The position numbers and the translations under genes are program-made. From positions 620,001 to 684,000 of the forward strand of contig NZMW01000001.1 of assembly GCA_002694685.1 (NCBI GenBank): a DNA stretch of 64,000 nt. The letters are read 5' to 3'. Below the pieces are notes generated by a model, which had not been told where the DNA came from, searched no databases, and saw only the letters and a program-made list of their open reading frames with translations. Each line of letters opens with the position of its first letter. The stretch's first letter is position 1. Shown in pieces: positions 54,822 through 62,730 of this stretch. This DNA is from Balneola sp. (GTDB lineage: Bacteria; Bacteroidota; Rhodothermia; Balneolales; Balneolaceae).

Positions 54822-55715
54822 CTAGTTCCAAACCAAGCTGTTTCTCACAAGGAATCTTTTTTTAAATCGAATCGGTATTCCTACGCTGTCTTTCACCGCG
54901 TGGATATGAAGATGAGGTTCGGAAGTATTTCCACTATTTCCGACTTTCCCTAATAAATCTCCCTTTTGTACCCTTTCTGCGCTGTCTACAACAATGCTAT
55001 TTTGTTTGAAGTGAGCCATGGTAACTTCAACTTCATTACATTCCAAAACCACATGGTTTCCGGCCGGGTGACCTTCTCCTCTTTGTGGTGGGTTCATATC
55101 AGGATTCCCTTTAGTAACATCTAAAACTTGACCATCACAAGGACTATATAGATTCTCTCCAAAAATAGCATATCTATCCAATTCTTCAGGATGAATACCC
55201 CATGCTCTAATCCCTGCGGAATTTATCTTTGAAACATCCAAAGCATAAGCTTGTGTCTTACTTACATTATGGTAGTTGATGATTGGTGAGTCGCCACCGT
55301 GACCTACAATATATAGTCCATCTTGCAAAGGAAACTCTAACTCAACACCTTCCTTCTCGGTTGAGTAGCCAGTTAATCCCCACACACAGATAGGTAAAAA
55401 AACTAAAGTGATAAGAATTTGAGTCACTGTAAACACGATGTTTTTCCACCCATCGCCGAGCTTAAATTCCCATGTTTGAGGTAATTGAGTGAGACTTTTT
55501 ATGAAAGCTGCTATAAAAAGGATCAAAACACTAAATCCTATATAAATGCTCGTCCAGGCTTGAGGTCCAATAATCCACGCGAAGCCAACCAGTGATCCTG
55601 TAAAAAGAGTTTGCAGAATAAAATTGGAGCGACTTTGAGGCTCATTTTGGTAGAACCAAAACACAAATAGCAGTGGAAGCAAAACTTGGTTGGTGAGCAG
55701 TAGAATAAATGTCAT
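54822..55715 (-). CDS. M23 family metallopeptidase with N-terminal membrane helices
   Basis: 297 residues from the ATG at 55715. Four hydrophobic helices lie at about 2-20, 32-50, 55-72 and 92-116, followed by a LytM-type domain (about 140-295). Zn ligands: the His/Asp region around AYALDVSKIN, and HLHIHAV with the HxH motif. A loop with YSPCDGQVLDV and GNHVVLECNEVEVTMAHFK fits the fold. A polytopic anchor on an M23 domain is uncommon; the usual form has one helix. The active site would face the periplasm. It may cleave peptidoglycan, or another peptide at the membrane. Confidence 0.85.
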   Translation of the reverse strand: MTFILLLTNQVLLPLLFVFWFYQNEPQSRSNFILQTLFTGSLVGFAWIIGPQAWTSIYIGFSVLILFIAAFIKSLTQLPQTWEFKLGDGWKNIVFTVTQILITLVFLPICVWGLTGYSTEKEGVELEFPLQDGLYIVGHGGDSPIINYHNVSKTQAYALDVSKINSAGIRAWGIHPEELDRYAIFGENLYSPCDGQVLDVTKGNPDMNPPQRGEGHPAGNHVVLECNEVEVTMAHFKQNSIVVDSAERVQKGDLLGKVGNSGNTSEPHLHIHAVKDSVGIPIRFKKRFLVRNSLVWN

Positions 55716-55768
55716 CAATGAGTATGATATGCTAAAATTTCAACGGGTTGCTGGAGTTCAATAATATA

Positions 55769-56986
55769 TTATTCGTGCCGAATAGCATCAACAGGAGTAA
55801 GATTTGCTGCTTTCCACGCTGGATATGTCCCAAAAAGAATTCCGACAAGCAAAGCAATTAGTAAAACTACAAACACAGTCCCAAAGCTCAATCCTGCCTG
55901 AAATGTTAGGTCCGTTAAATGGTTTATTAGTTCAACCAAACCAAAAACTCCGATTACTCCAACAATCCAGCCTATAATACATCCGACAATAGGAATAGTC
56001 ACCGACTCTGATATAAACTGCATCACAATATCTTTTTTTCTAGCTCCGGTCGCTTTTCGAATCCCGATTTCCTTAGTGCGTTCCGTTACTGAAATCAACA
56101 GCACATTCATAATCCCAATCCCTCCAACTAAAACAGAGATTCCTGTTATCGCTCCCATCACCAACTTAAAAACTAAAATACCCTGCCGAAACTGCTCTAC
56201 TCTTCCCTCATAAGTAAAAACGGTAAAAGCCTCTCTGCCTTCTTCATAATTTTTATCCAGCCAATTTTCTACAGCTGATCTCATTTCGGGCAATTCTTCA
56301 ATATTCCGGCTTTTAAATGCCAGATTCGGGCGATGACTTCCAGATACATTCTTGAGATAGGTACTCACTGGAATCATAGCCTGAGCCCCTCTGGATTCGT
56401 CATTATAGATCCCAATTACCTCAAATAATTTACCCTCAAAGCTGATAACCTCTCCAATCATAGATTTGGCATCATCTGTCCAACTTTCTGCAAGAGGTAA
56501 GGTTAACACTGTTTTTTGGGATGCTTCAGCTACATCAAATTCAGAGAAATAGTTTCCAATAATTTCAGCCTCAGAGAAGTCTGGCACGTTTTCGAGTGTG
56601 GCCTGAATATAGATGGCTAAGGCTGAATCCTTATAAGAAGCCATTCGTGAGCTTTGGTCTAAAAGTTCAACAAATCCCCATGGCTCAACTAAAATTTCAA
56701 CTTGTCTGGCTGCATCAATATCAAACTCATACACGGTATCTCTGGGCACCCTTACACCGTTTACAACATCAATGCTTTTCGGAGTCACCGACATCATCTG
56801 TATAGAAGTCGTAGTTTCAATTTGCTCCCTTCCTGTTTGCTCCAATCCATCTCCTAATGCAAGAATAGCGACCAATGAGGCTACACCAATAATGATACCG
56901 AGTGTTGAAAGAAAAGTATGCAGTGGATTGGCTCGAATATTTTGAAGGGCAATGGCGATGGATTTAAAAATCTGCTGCATAAACAT
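55769..56986 (-). CDS. MacB/FtsX-type ABC transporter permease
   Basis: A 405-residue protein with the MacB plan: one N-terminal helix (about 20-42, NPLHTFLSTLGIIIGVASLVAIL), a periplasmic MacB_PCD domain (about 45-270), and three C-terminal helices from about 280 on, with MGAITGISVLVGGIGIMNVLLISVTERTKEIGIRKATGA, the FtsX-domain signature. The ends are complete (WKAANLTPVDAIRHE). MacB-like systems use mechanotransmission to move lipoproteins, peptides or drugs. The ATPase and adaptor subunits are not adjacent. Confidence 0.9.
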   Translation of the reverse strand: MFMQQIFKSIAIALQNIRANPLHTFLSTLGIIIGVASLVAILALGDGLEQTGREQIETTTSIQMMSVTPKSIDVVNGVRVPRDTVYEFDIDAARQVEILVEPWGFVELLDQSSRMASYKDSALAIYIQATLENVPDFSEAEIIGNYFSEFDVAEASQKTVLTLPLAESWTDDAKSMIGEVISFEGKLFEVIGIYNDESRGAQAMIPVSTYLKNVSGSHRPNLAFKSRNIEELPEMRSAVENWLDKNYEEGREAFTVFTYEGRVEQFRQGILVFKLVMGAITGISVLVGGIGIMNVLLISVTERTKEIGIRKATGARKKDIVMQFISESVTIPIVGCIIGWIVGVIGVFGLVELINHLTDLTFQAGLSFGTVFVVLLIALLVGILFGTYPAWKAANLTPVDAIRHE

Positions 56987-57083
56987 AATCGGTTGAGTTT
57001 GTCAACTGAATTACGCTGTCAGTAGAGCATAGTTTCAAATCACTATAGATATAAATGTGCCAAACGGGGACGAGCGAAAGTAC

Positions 57084-57536
57084 TTATTTAATGGTGATAG
57101 TCATACTGTATTGTTGGGAAGTAATCTCGAAATGGGCGTCTTTCCAGGAAGCCGGACCAAAACGTCCACGGGCATTATTAGAGAAGCCATAAGCCTCTTT
57201 TGGGATACCCAGTAAGTTAGAATCCAATTCTCCGTTCACATTCTTATCGTGATAGACGGCTATCGCATATTTCCCATAAGGCAGACTGTCCTGTTTCCAG
57301 GAAATTCTATTTTCTTCAACAGGTAACACAATGGCATGCAGCGGTTCTTCTTTATCAGCGTAGGCTTCTTCAGAATCGAAAACAGCAATTCGTATTTCAC
57401 CTCTCTCCTCGTCAATTCCTTCAACAATTAGTTCAAAAACAGATATCTCGTTTTCTCTCTCGGGGTAAGAAATCTCTTGGGCAAATGAAGTGGTGTTAAT
57501 CAGAAAAAAAAGAGTTATAAAAAGTAATCTCTTCAT
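57084..57536 (-). CDS. DUF2141 domain secreted protein
   Basis: A 150-residue protein with a signal peptide to about residue 19 (TSFAQ). The DUF2141 beta-sandwich pattern is visible: FELIVEGIDEERGEIRIAVFDSEEAY, LPYGKYAIAVYHDKNVNGELD and IPKEAYGFSNNARGRFGPASWKDA. Found mostly in Bacteroidota and Proteobacteria; function unknown. Likely periplasmic or surface. It follows the permease gene on the same strand with a 97-bp gap. Confidence 0.9.
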   Translation of the reverse strand: MKRLLFITLFFLINTTSFAQEISYPERENEISVFELIVEGIDEERGEIRIAVFDSEEAYADKEEPLHAIVLPVEENRISWKQDSLPYGKYAIAVYHDKNVNGELDSNLLGIPKEAYGFSNNARGRFGPASWKDAHFEITSQQYSMTITIK

Positions 57537-57601
57537 TAAATGCTAATAGTTGAAATAGATGAAAATTGTTGTCGCTTATCAGTTTATGAAACCAAAATAA
57601 G

Positions 57602-57940
57602 CTAAAAAAGTTTCATTCCGTTTGGTACTTTTTTATCAGGAACGGCTAGAACGACGTTGCCCATTTCGTCAGGGAACCCCATAATAAGGCATTCTGACAT
57701 AAAGGGACCTATTTGTTTTGCCGGGAAATTAACGACGGCTACCACCTGCTTACCTTTCAGGTCATCCGGTTTATATAAATCTGTTATTTGTGCTGAAGAA
57801 CTTCGAACACCTATCTCATTACCAAAGTCGATCTCTAACTTATAAGCCGGAGTATGAGCCTCAGGAAATTCCTTCACCCCAATGATAGTCCCGGTTCTAA
57901 GTTCAACCTTCTCGAAATCACTCCAGCTAATTTCTTTCAT
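57602..57940 (-). CDS. tRNA-binding domain protein (CsaA-like)
   Basis: A 112-residue OB-fold protein equal to the stand-alone tRNA-binding domain of CsaA and the tail of MetRS. Visible: VELRTGTIIGVKEFPEAHTPAYKLEIDFG, RSSSAQITDLY, GKQVVAVVNFPAKQIGPFMSECLIMG, and PNGMKLF at the end. CsaA has been described as an export chaperone in Bacillus. It is cytoplasmic. The role here is unknown. Confidence 0.9.
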   Translation of the reverse strand: MKEISWSDFEKVELRTGTIIGVKEFPEAHTPAYKLEIDFGNEIGVRSSSAQITDLYKPDDLKGKQVVAVVNFPAKQIGPFMSECLIMGFPDEMGNVVLAVPDKKVPNGMKLF

Positions 57941-58006
57941 TCTTTAATCAATTCCGTTTTTTGTTGGCTGGTCAAAGTTAGCTAAAAGCCTTTAGAAGTC
58001 ACTTCA

Positions 58007-58043
58007 AAATAAAAGCCCTGACTCGTTAAGGAGACAAGGCTTT
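58007..58043 (-). terminator. Terminator after the sorting-domain protein gene
   Basis: On the minus strand AAAGCCTTG (58043-58035) pairs with CAGGGCTTT (58020-58012), with one G-T pair, then a T-rich tail. It starts 24 bases after the stop codon at 58068. Confidence 0.75.
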
Positions 58044-58067
58044 CAATGTGATACTTAAAATTTGATA

Positions 58068-59327
58068 CTACTTAATCAACGTCATAGATCTTACTTCCAC
58101 AAAATCTCCGCTTTGGAGTTTGTAGTAATAAATACCACTTGGCAGGCTTGATGCATCGAAATTCGTAGTATGAGTTCCTGCATTGAGATTACCTTCAACA
58201 AGCGTTGCAACCCTCCTGCCCAGTACATTATATACCTCAAGCACAACCTTTGATGCTGAGGGTATTGAGTAGCTTATATTTGTACTTGGGTTAAATGGAT
58301 TGGGATAGTTTTGTGATAAATTAAAATCACTCACTAACTCATTTGGTTTCACTGAGGTCACCGCTCCATAGGAATAGGTTGTTCGATAATCGATGAACCA
58401 CTCCCCGTCAAAGTAGGATTCTTCGGTAACGGCGTCTACGCGGTCTTCCTCATCATATGTTATCAGTGAATTATATTCAATCTCCCAATCTTCTAAATCT
58501 TCATTGTAGTATTCTTCCAAAAACTCAGTAACCATCCCATTTTCTTTTGTACCGGTGGTTCTTAAGTAAGGAATCCAGGTCTTTGTTTCGTGGTAAAACT
58601 CATCGTTATAAGTGTCTATGAAAAAGAACTCATCAAAAGCTAATTTTAGAAATTCATCAAAGGTAGCATCCGAATAAGTGTACCGGTCATCATATACTTC
58701 TCCATAGTATAGTTCAACAAAATTGCCGTCTTTGTTCAGGAAATAACCCCCGACTTCACTGATGATTTCACCTTCTTCTTCAAAGGTATTTGTGATTTCT
58801 ATAGAATCCTGTGTTATGTAATTCAGCTCAATTTTCTCTTGGTAGATCAACTCATCATCTTCATTTTCTGAATACTTTGCTGAATCCAGCCTGCCTTCGG
58901 GAGAATAATGAAAAGTCTGAGTTACGGAAGACCCAAAAAGTGAATAGGAAATACTCAACGGATACCCTTCGGCATTAAAAGTCATGGTAGTACTTTCGTC
59001 CTCAACCCACTCCTCACCATCGAAATAAGATATGTGCTGTGTGATTTCTAAACGATCTGAACTGTATTCATATTCAGCACGATATTGATCTATCCATTCT
59101 TCACCATCATAATATTGCTCAAGCCATCCACCGATGTCATTATCAGCTTTTGATTTCATATATGAAGGAACGGCAAATCTTTTATCGATTAATTTCTCAT
59201 GGATTAATCCCGACTTCTTTTGCTTTTCTTTTATCGGATGTGTGCTTTGTGCTATCGCTGCTACGCTGATAAAAAAGGTAAGAAGAAAAATACCAGCTAC
59301 AGTAAAAAGTGTACTTTTTTTAAACAT
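58068..59327 (-). CDS. T9SS cargo: secreted protein with type A C-terminal sorting domain
   Basis: 419 residues. The signal peptide ends near AAIAQ (about residue 27). The middle part contains a recurring Tyr/Phe-Asp-Gly-Glu-Trp motif: YYDGEEW (72-78), YFDGEEW (101-107) and YFDGEWF (305-311), each followed by amphipathic strands, so a series of YD-like strand repeats is likely. The last 84 residues (336-419) are a type A sorting domain: NYPNPFNPSTNISYSIP, LEVYNVLGRRVATL, NAGTHTTNFDASSLPSGIYYYKL and a final Lys. It should leave the cell through the SprA translocon. The leader has GAGAGGGG five bases before the ATG. Confidence 0.92.
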   Translation of the reverse strand: MFKKSTLFTVAGIFLLTFFISVAAIAQSTHPIKEKQKKSGLIHEKLIDKRFAVPSYMKSKADNDIGGWLEQYYDGEEWIDQYRAEYEYSSDRLEITQHISYFDGEEWVEDESTTMTFNAEGYPLSISYSLFGSSVTQTFHYSPEGRLDSAKYSENEDDELIYQEKIELNYITQDSIEITNTFEEEGEIISEVGGYFLNKDGNFVELYYGEVYDDRYTYSDATFDEFLKLAFDEFFFIDTYNDEFYHETKTWIPYLRTTGTKENGMVTEFLEEYYNEDLEDWEIEYNSLITYDEEDRVDAVTEESYFDGEWFIDYRTTYSYGAVTSVKPNELVSDFNLSQNYPNPFNPSTNISYSIPSASKVVLEVYNVLGRRVATLVEGNLNAGTHTTNFDASSLPSGIYYYKLQSGDFVEVRSMTLIK

Positions 59328-59414
59328 ATACCCCTCTCTATTTTTTTATTCTGATGACCGACATATTTTCACGGCCGAGAATAATATGCTTGAAAAAGGG
59401 GAAATTAACAATTA

Positions 59415-59449
59415 GAAAAAAACCCTGTTTCCTTTCGAAAACAGGGTTT
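59415..59449 (-). terminator. Rho-independent terminator after glnII
   Basis: On the minus strand AAACCCTGTTT (59449-59439) pairs perfectly with AAACAGGGTTT (59430-59420), an 11-bp stem, followed by a T-run. It starts 26 bases after the stop codon. Confidence 0.92.
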
Positions 59450-59475
59450 AAAACCATTATAGGTTGTATTTCTCG

Positions 59476-60486
59476 TTATGAAGCTGTGTTCACAGTCTTA
59501 ATAATTCGGGCTCCTACTTTATAAGGATCTGCGTTAGAAGCAGGACGGCGATCTTCGAGTCGTCCAATCCAGCCATCTTCTACAGTTGTTACCGGAATTC
59601 GGATAGAAGCTCCGCGGTCAGAAACCCCGTAGCTGAATTTGTCAATAGACTGTGTCTCATGCTTACCGGTCAATCGCTGATCGTTATCAGCGCCATAAAC
59701 TTCAATGTGCTCAGAGATGAAATTTCCGAAAGCTTCACATACTTCTTTCATGTATTTCTCACCGCCTTCTTCTCTCATTTTTCCATTTGAGAAGTTAGCG
59801 TGCATGCCAGAACCGTTCCAGTCAGTATCGCCAAGTGGCTTAGGATGCCAGTCAACAATAATGCCATATTTTTCAGCTGTTCGCTCAATAAGGTACCTTG
59901 CTACCCAAATCTGGTCGCCTGCACTATGAGCACCTTTGGCAAAAATTTGAAATTCCCACTGTCCGGCAGCTACTTCAGCATTAATACCTTCCACATTAAG
60001 ACCTGCTTCGAGGCAAAGATCTAAATGCTCTTCAATAATATCTCGTCCAAATGCTCGTGAGCCACCTACGCCACAGTAGTATGGTCCCTGTGGAGAAGGA
60101 TATCCGCCTTCAGGAAAACCCAATGGCAATCCTGTTTCCGGGTCATTTAAAAAATACTCTTGTTCAAAACCGAACCAGAAATCATCGCTGTCATCATCAA
60201 TGGTGGCACGGCCGTTACTCTCGTGTGGAGTTCCGTCAGCATTCAGTACTTCAGTCATTACCAGAAAGCTATGCTCACGATCAGGATCAGGAAAAATAGC
60301 AACAGGTTTTAGCAAGCAGTCAGATGAGCCGCCGGTAGCCTGCTCGGTAGAACTTCCATCAAAGTTCCACATTGGACAATCTTCCAGCTTACCGCTGAAA
60401 TCATGAACGACTTTTGTTTTGCTTCTGAGAAGCTGAGTTGGTTCATAGCCATCAAGCCATATATACTCGAGTTTAGAATACGCCAT
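59476..60486 (-). CDS. glnII: Glutamine synthetase type II (eukaryote-like GSII)
   Basis: A 336-residue enzyme that makes glutamine from glutamate, ammonia and ATP. The length and motifs are those of the eukaryote-type GSII: KLEYIWLDGYEPTQLLRSKT, MWNFDGSSTEQATG, FGFEQEYFLND, NVEGINAEVAAGQWEFQI, DTDWNGSGMHANFS, YGADNDQRLTGKHET and VSDRGASIRIP. It forms decamers and, unlike GSI, lacks the adenylylation Tyr loop. A good promoter precedes it and a strong terminator follows, so it is a single-gene unit. Some Bacteroidota carry GSIII or GSI instead, so the type is of taxonomic use. Confidence 0.95.
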   Translation of the reverse strand: MAYSKLEYIWLDGYEPTQLLRSKTKVVHDFSGKLEDCPMWNFDGSSTEQATGGSSDCLLKPVAIFPDPDREHSFLVMTEVLNADGTPHESNGRATIDDDSDDFWFGFEQEYFLNDPETGLPLGFPEGGYPSPQGPYYCGVGGSRAFGRDIIEEHLDLCLEAGLNVEGINAEVAAGQWEFQIFAKGAHSAGDQIWVARYLIERTAEKYGIIVDWHPKPLGDTDWNGSGMHANFSNGKMREEGGEKYMKEVCEAFGNFISEHIEVYGADNDQRLTGKHETQSIDKFSYGVSDRGASIRIPVTTVEDGWIGRLEDRRPASNADPYKVGARIIKTVNTAS

Positions 60487-60525
60487 ACGATCTTAGGTTG
60501 TTTGGTGGTTTGAAGTTAAACAGCT

Positions 60526-60558
60526 CAAATATAAAGTACTTTTAAGAAAAAGCTCAAC
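60526..60558 (-). promoter_or_regulatory. Bacteroidota-type promoter of glnII
   Basis: On the minus strand GTTG (60558-60555), 21 bases, then TATATTTG (60533-60526), a perfect -7 element. The ATG at 60486 is 39 bases downstream. Confidence 0.55.
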
Positions 60559-60693
60559 TTATTTAGACAAATTTTTATTAACTATTAAATAAAATAGAAT
60601 TTTTATCACTTAACCTTAATTTATTTACCTGCAACCGCTTCCAATGATGTACTCACTTAACTTATTTTTTAATCTTTATGCATTGACTTCACT

Positions 60694-60724
60694 TTTTAAG
60701 CCGCCCTTAAAAATCGTATCTTTA
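60694..60724 (+). promoter_or_regulatory. Candidate promoter of menA-menC-menE
   Basis: TTTT (60694-60697), 19 bases, then TATCTTTA (60717-60724), one mismatch from TAnnTTTG; 40 bases before the menA GTG. The rest of the 278-bp glnII-menA gap is AT-rich with nothing else recognised. Confidence 0.4.
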
Positions 60725-60764
60725 CAAACAAAGTTATCCACACCAAATCACTAACAAATTCTCT

Positions 60765-61664
60765 GTGAAAGAATCAAAATCTGCACTTTGGGTCGAAGCT
60801 GCTCGCCCCCAAACATTAGCCGCTGCGGTAGTTCCTGTACTTGTTGGTGCTTCGTTGGCTTATCAGAATGAACTGCTTAACTGGACCAACACTTCCGTTG
60901 CTTTAATTTGCGCTATGCTCATTCAGATTGGGACTAATTTTGCGAATGACTACTTCGATTTTGTAAAAGGTTCTGACACCGACGAACGTATAGGCTTCAG
61001 GCGAGCCACCGCTGCCGGACTTATTTCCCCCGAACAAATGAAAAGTGCCACCATCCTCACCATGGGACTCGCTTTTATCTTTGGGCTATATCTGGTTTGG
61101 GCCGCAGGTTGGATTGTATTAGCAATCGGTGTTTTATCACTCATATTTGGAGTTCTATATACAGGAGGTCCTTTCCCGCTTGGATACAATGGTTTGGGTG
61201 ATGTTTTTGTATTTCTATTTTTCGGGATTGTAGCTGTTATGACCACCTATTACGTTAATGCACTCGAATGGTCGGAAGCTTCTTTTTGGGCTTCCCTGGC
61301 GATTGGAGGACTTTGTGTAAATATTTTAGTGGTGAATAATCTTCGTGATGTAGATCAGGACAGGAAATCAGGCAAACGTACTTTGGGCGTTCTGTTTGGT
61401 GAAATCACCCTCAAGTTTGAATATCTCCTGATGGTGGTTTTAGCTTTTGCAATACCTCCCCACTTTTATGTTCAGTTGGGATATAATATCTGGATTATGC
61501 TTCCGTATTTATCCCTGCCGATAGCAAGTTATTACGTGTATAAAATCTGGACTGAGCAAGACAAGAAGAATCTTAACCCTATGCTGGAGCGAACCGCCAA
61601 GTACATGGTCATTTTCGGGATTCTCTTTTCCATAGGAATTTTAATGAATGGAATGAATGCTTAG
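60765..61664 (+). CDS. menA: 1,4-dihydroxy-2-naphthoate polyprenyltransferase (MenA)
   Basis: A 299-residue UbiA-family membrane enzyme with about eight or nine helices. It adds the isoprenoid tail to dihydroxynaphthoate. Marks: ARPQTLAAAVVPVLVG at helix 1, the first Asp-rich motif NFANDYFDFVKGSDTDERIG, and the second motif NNLRDVDQDRKSGKRTLGVLFG. The start is GTG at 60765. It overlaps menC by eight bases, so the two are translationally coupled. Confidence 0.95.
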   Translation: MKESKSALWVEAARPQTLAAAVVPVLVGASLAYQNELLNWTNTSVALICAMLIQIGTNFANDYFDFVKGSDTDERIGFRRATAAGLISPEQMKSATILTMGLAFIFGLYLVWAAGWIVLAIGVLSLIFGVLYTGGPFPLGYNGLGDVFVFLFFGIVAVMTTYYVNALEWSEASFWASLAIGGLCVNILVVNNLRDVDQDRKSGKRTLGVLFGEITLKFEYLLMVVLAFAIPPHFYVQLGYNIWIMLPYLSLPIASYYVYKIWTEQDKKNLNPMLERTAKYMVIFGILFSIGILMNGMNA

Positions 61665-62727
61665 TTATTACAAATATCGGCTTCCTTTCAAACAACCTTT
61701 CCGGTCAGCCGGCAAGGAATTCGCTTACCGGGAAGGGCTGATTCTTGTATTCAATGACGGAGAGGTTGAAGCCTATGGTGAAGTAGCTCCTCTCCCTGGC
61801 TTTTCTAACGAAACGCTAGCACAAGTAACTGAGGTTTTGAAGATGAACGGCAATCATCTGCAGGAAACCATTGCCAATGGAAATGGAGCAGAAACCCTCA
61901 AGATGTTAGATCAGATTCACCACTTCCCTTCTCTGGGTTTTGGGCTCGACACCCTTTTGCACGATTTAGAGGCAAAGAAAAAAGGCATTTCTCTTGGAGA
62001 TCACTTGTTCAAAGATTTCCCCGAAAGTGTTACGGCAAACGCTACACTTCCATTGAACGAAACGGCTAAAACTCTAACTAAAGCAAAGTCTTTAATCGAG
62101 CAAGGATTTGAAACCCTTAAAGTTAAAGTTGGCGATGATTTTGAAACTGAACTAAACCTTTTGCAAGATCTACGAAATCAATTTCCGGACATAAAAATAC
62201 GGATCGATGCAAATCAGGCATGGAATCAAGAGGAAGCGATAAAGCATTTAAAAACTTTACAAGCACTTGATATAGAGTATTGCGAACAACCTGTTGCTGA
62301 GGATAGAATAGCTGAATTAGCAATGGTAAAAGAGAACAGTGAAATTCCTATTGCCGCAGATGAATCAATAAGGAACAAAGAGCAGGCAACGGAACTATCA
62401 GAGAAAAAAGCAGCAGACCTCTTCGTACTGAAACCAATGCTATTGGGAACATTTGATAATATATTCGTAACAAATCGGACATCAGTTACTCATAATATTG
62501 AGTCTATATTTACTACCTCGTTAGAAAGTGCTGTTGGCAGAGCTGTAATTGCCACATTTGCTGCAGGCTTGGGAAGGAAGTTTCGGGCTCAGGGTTTAGC
62601 TACCGGAAATTTGTTCAGGCATGATGTGAGCCCTGCAAAGTGGCTCAATCAGCCAGTTATATCATTCCCTAAAAAAAACGGTTTGGGAATTAAGTTGGAT
62701 TTGGAAGGACTAAAGAAGGTATTTTAA
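61657..62727 (+). CDS. menC: o-Succinylbenzoate synthase (MenC)
   Basis: A 356-residue enolase-superfamily enzyme that dehydrates SHCHC. Catalytic and metal residues: the KVKVGDD lysine pair, RIDANQAW (Asp), YCEQPVAEDR (Glu), AADESI (Asp) and the late Lys in FVLKPMLLG. TSLESAVGRAVIATFAA matches the barrel end of MenC. Its start overlaps menA, and menE begins three bases after its stop. Confidence 0.94.
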   Translation: MLSYYKYRLPFKQPFRSAGKEFAYREGLILVFNDGEVEAYGEVAPLPGFSNETLAQVTEVLKMNGNHLQETIANGNGAETLKMLDQIHHFPSLGFGLDTLLHDLEAKKKGISLGDHLFKDFPESVTANATLPLNETAKTLTKAKSLIEQGFETLKVKVGDDFETELNLLQDLRNQFPDIKIRIDANQAWNQEEAIKHLKTLQALDIEYCEQPVAEDRIAELAMVKENSEIPIAADESIRNKEQATELSEKKAADLFVLKPMLLGTFDNIFVTNRTSVTHNIESIFTTSLESAVGRAVIATFAAGLGRKFRAQGLATGNLFRHDVSPAKWLNQPVISFPKKNGLGIKLDLEGLKKVF

Positions 62728-62730
62728 GCT

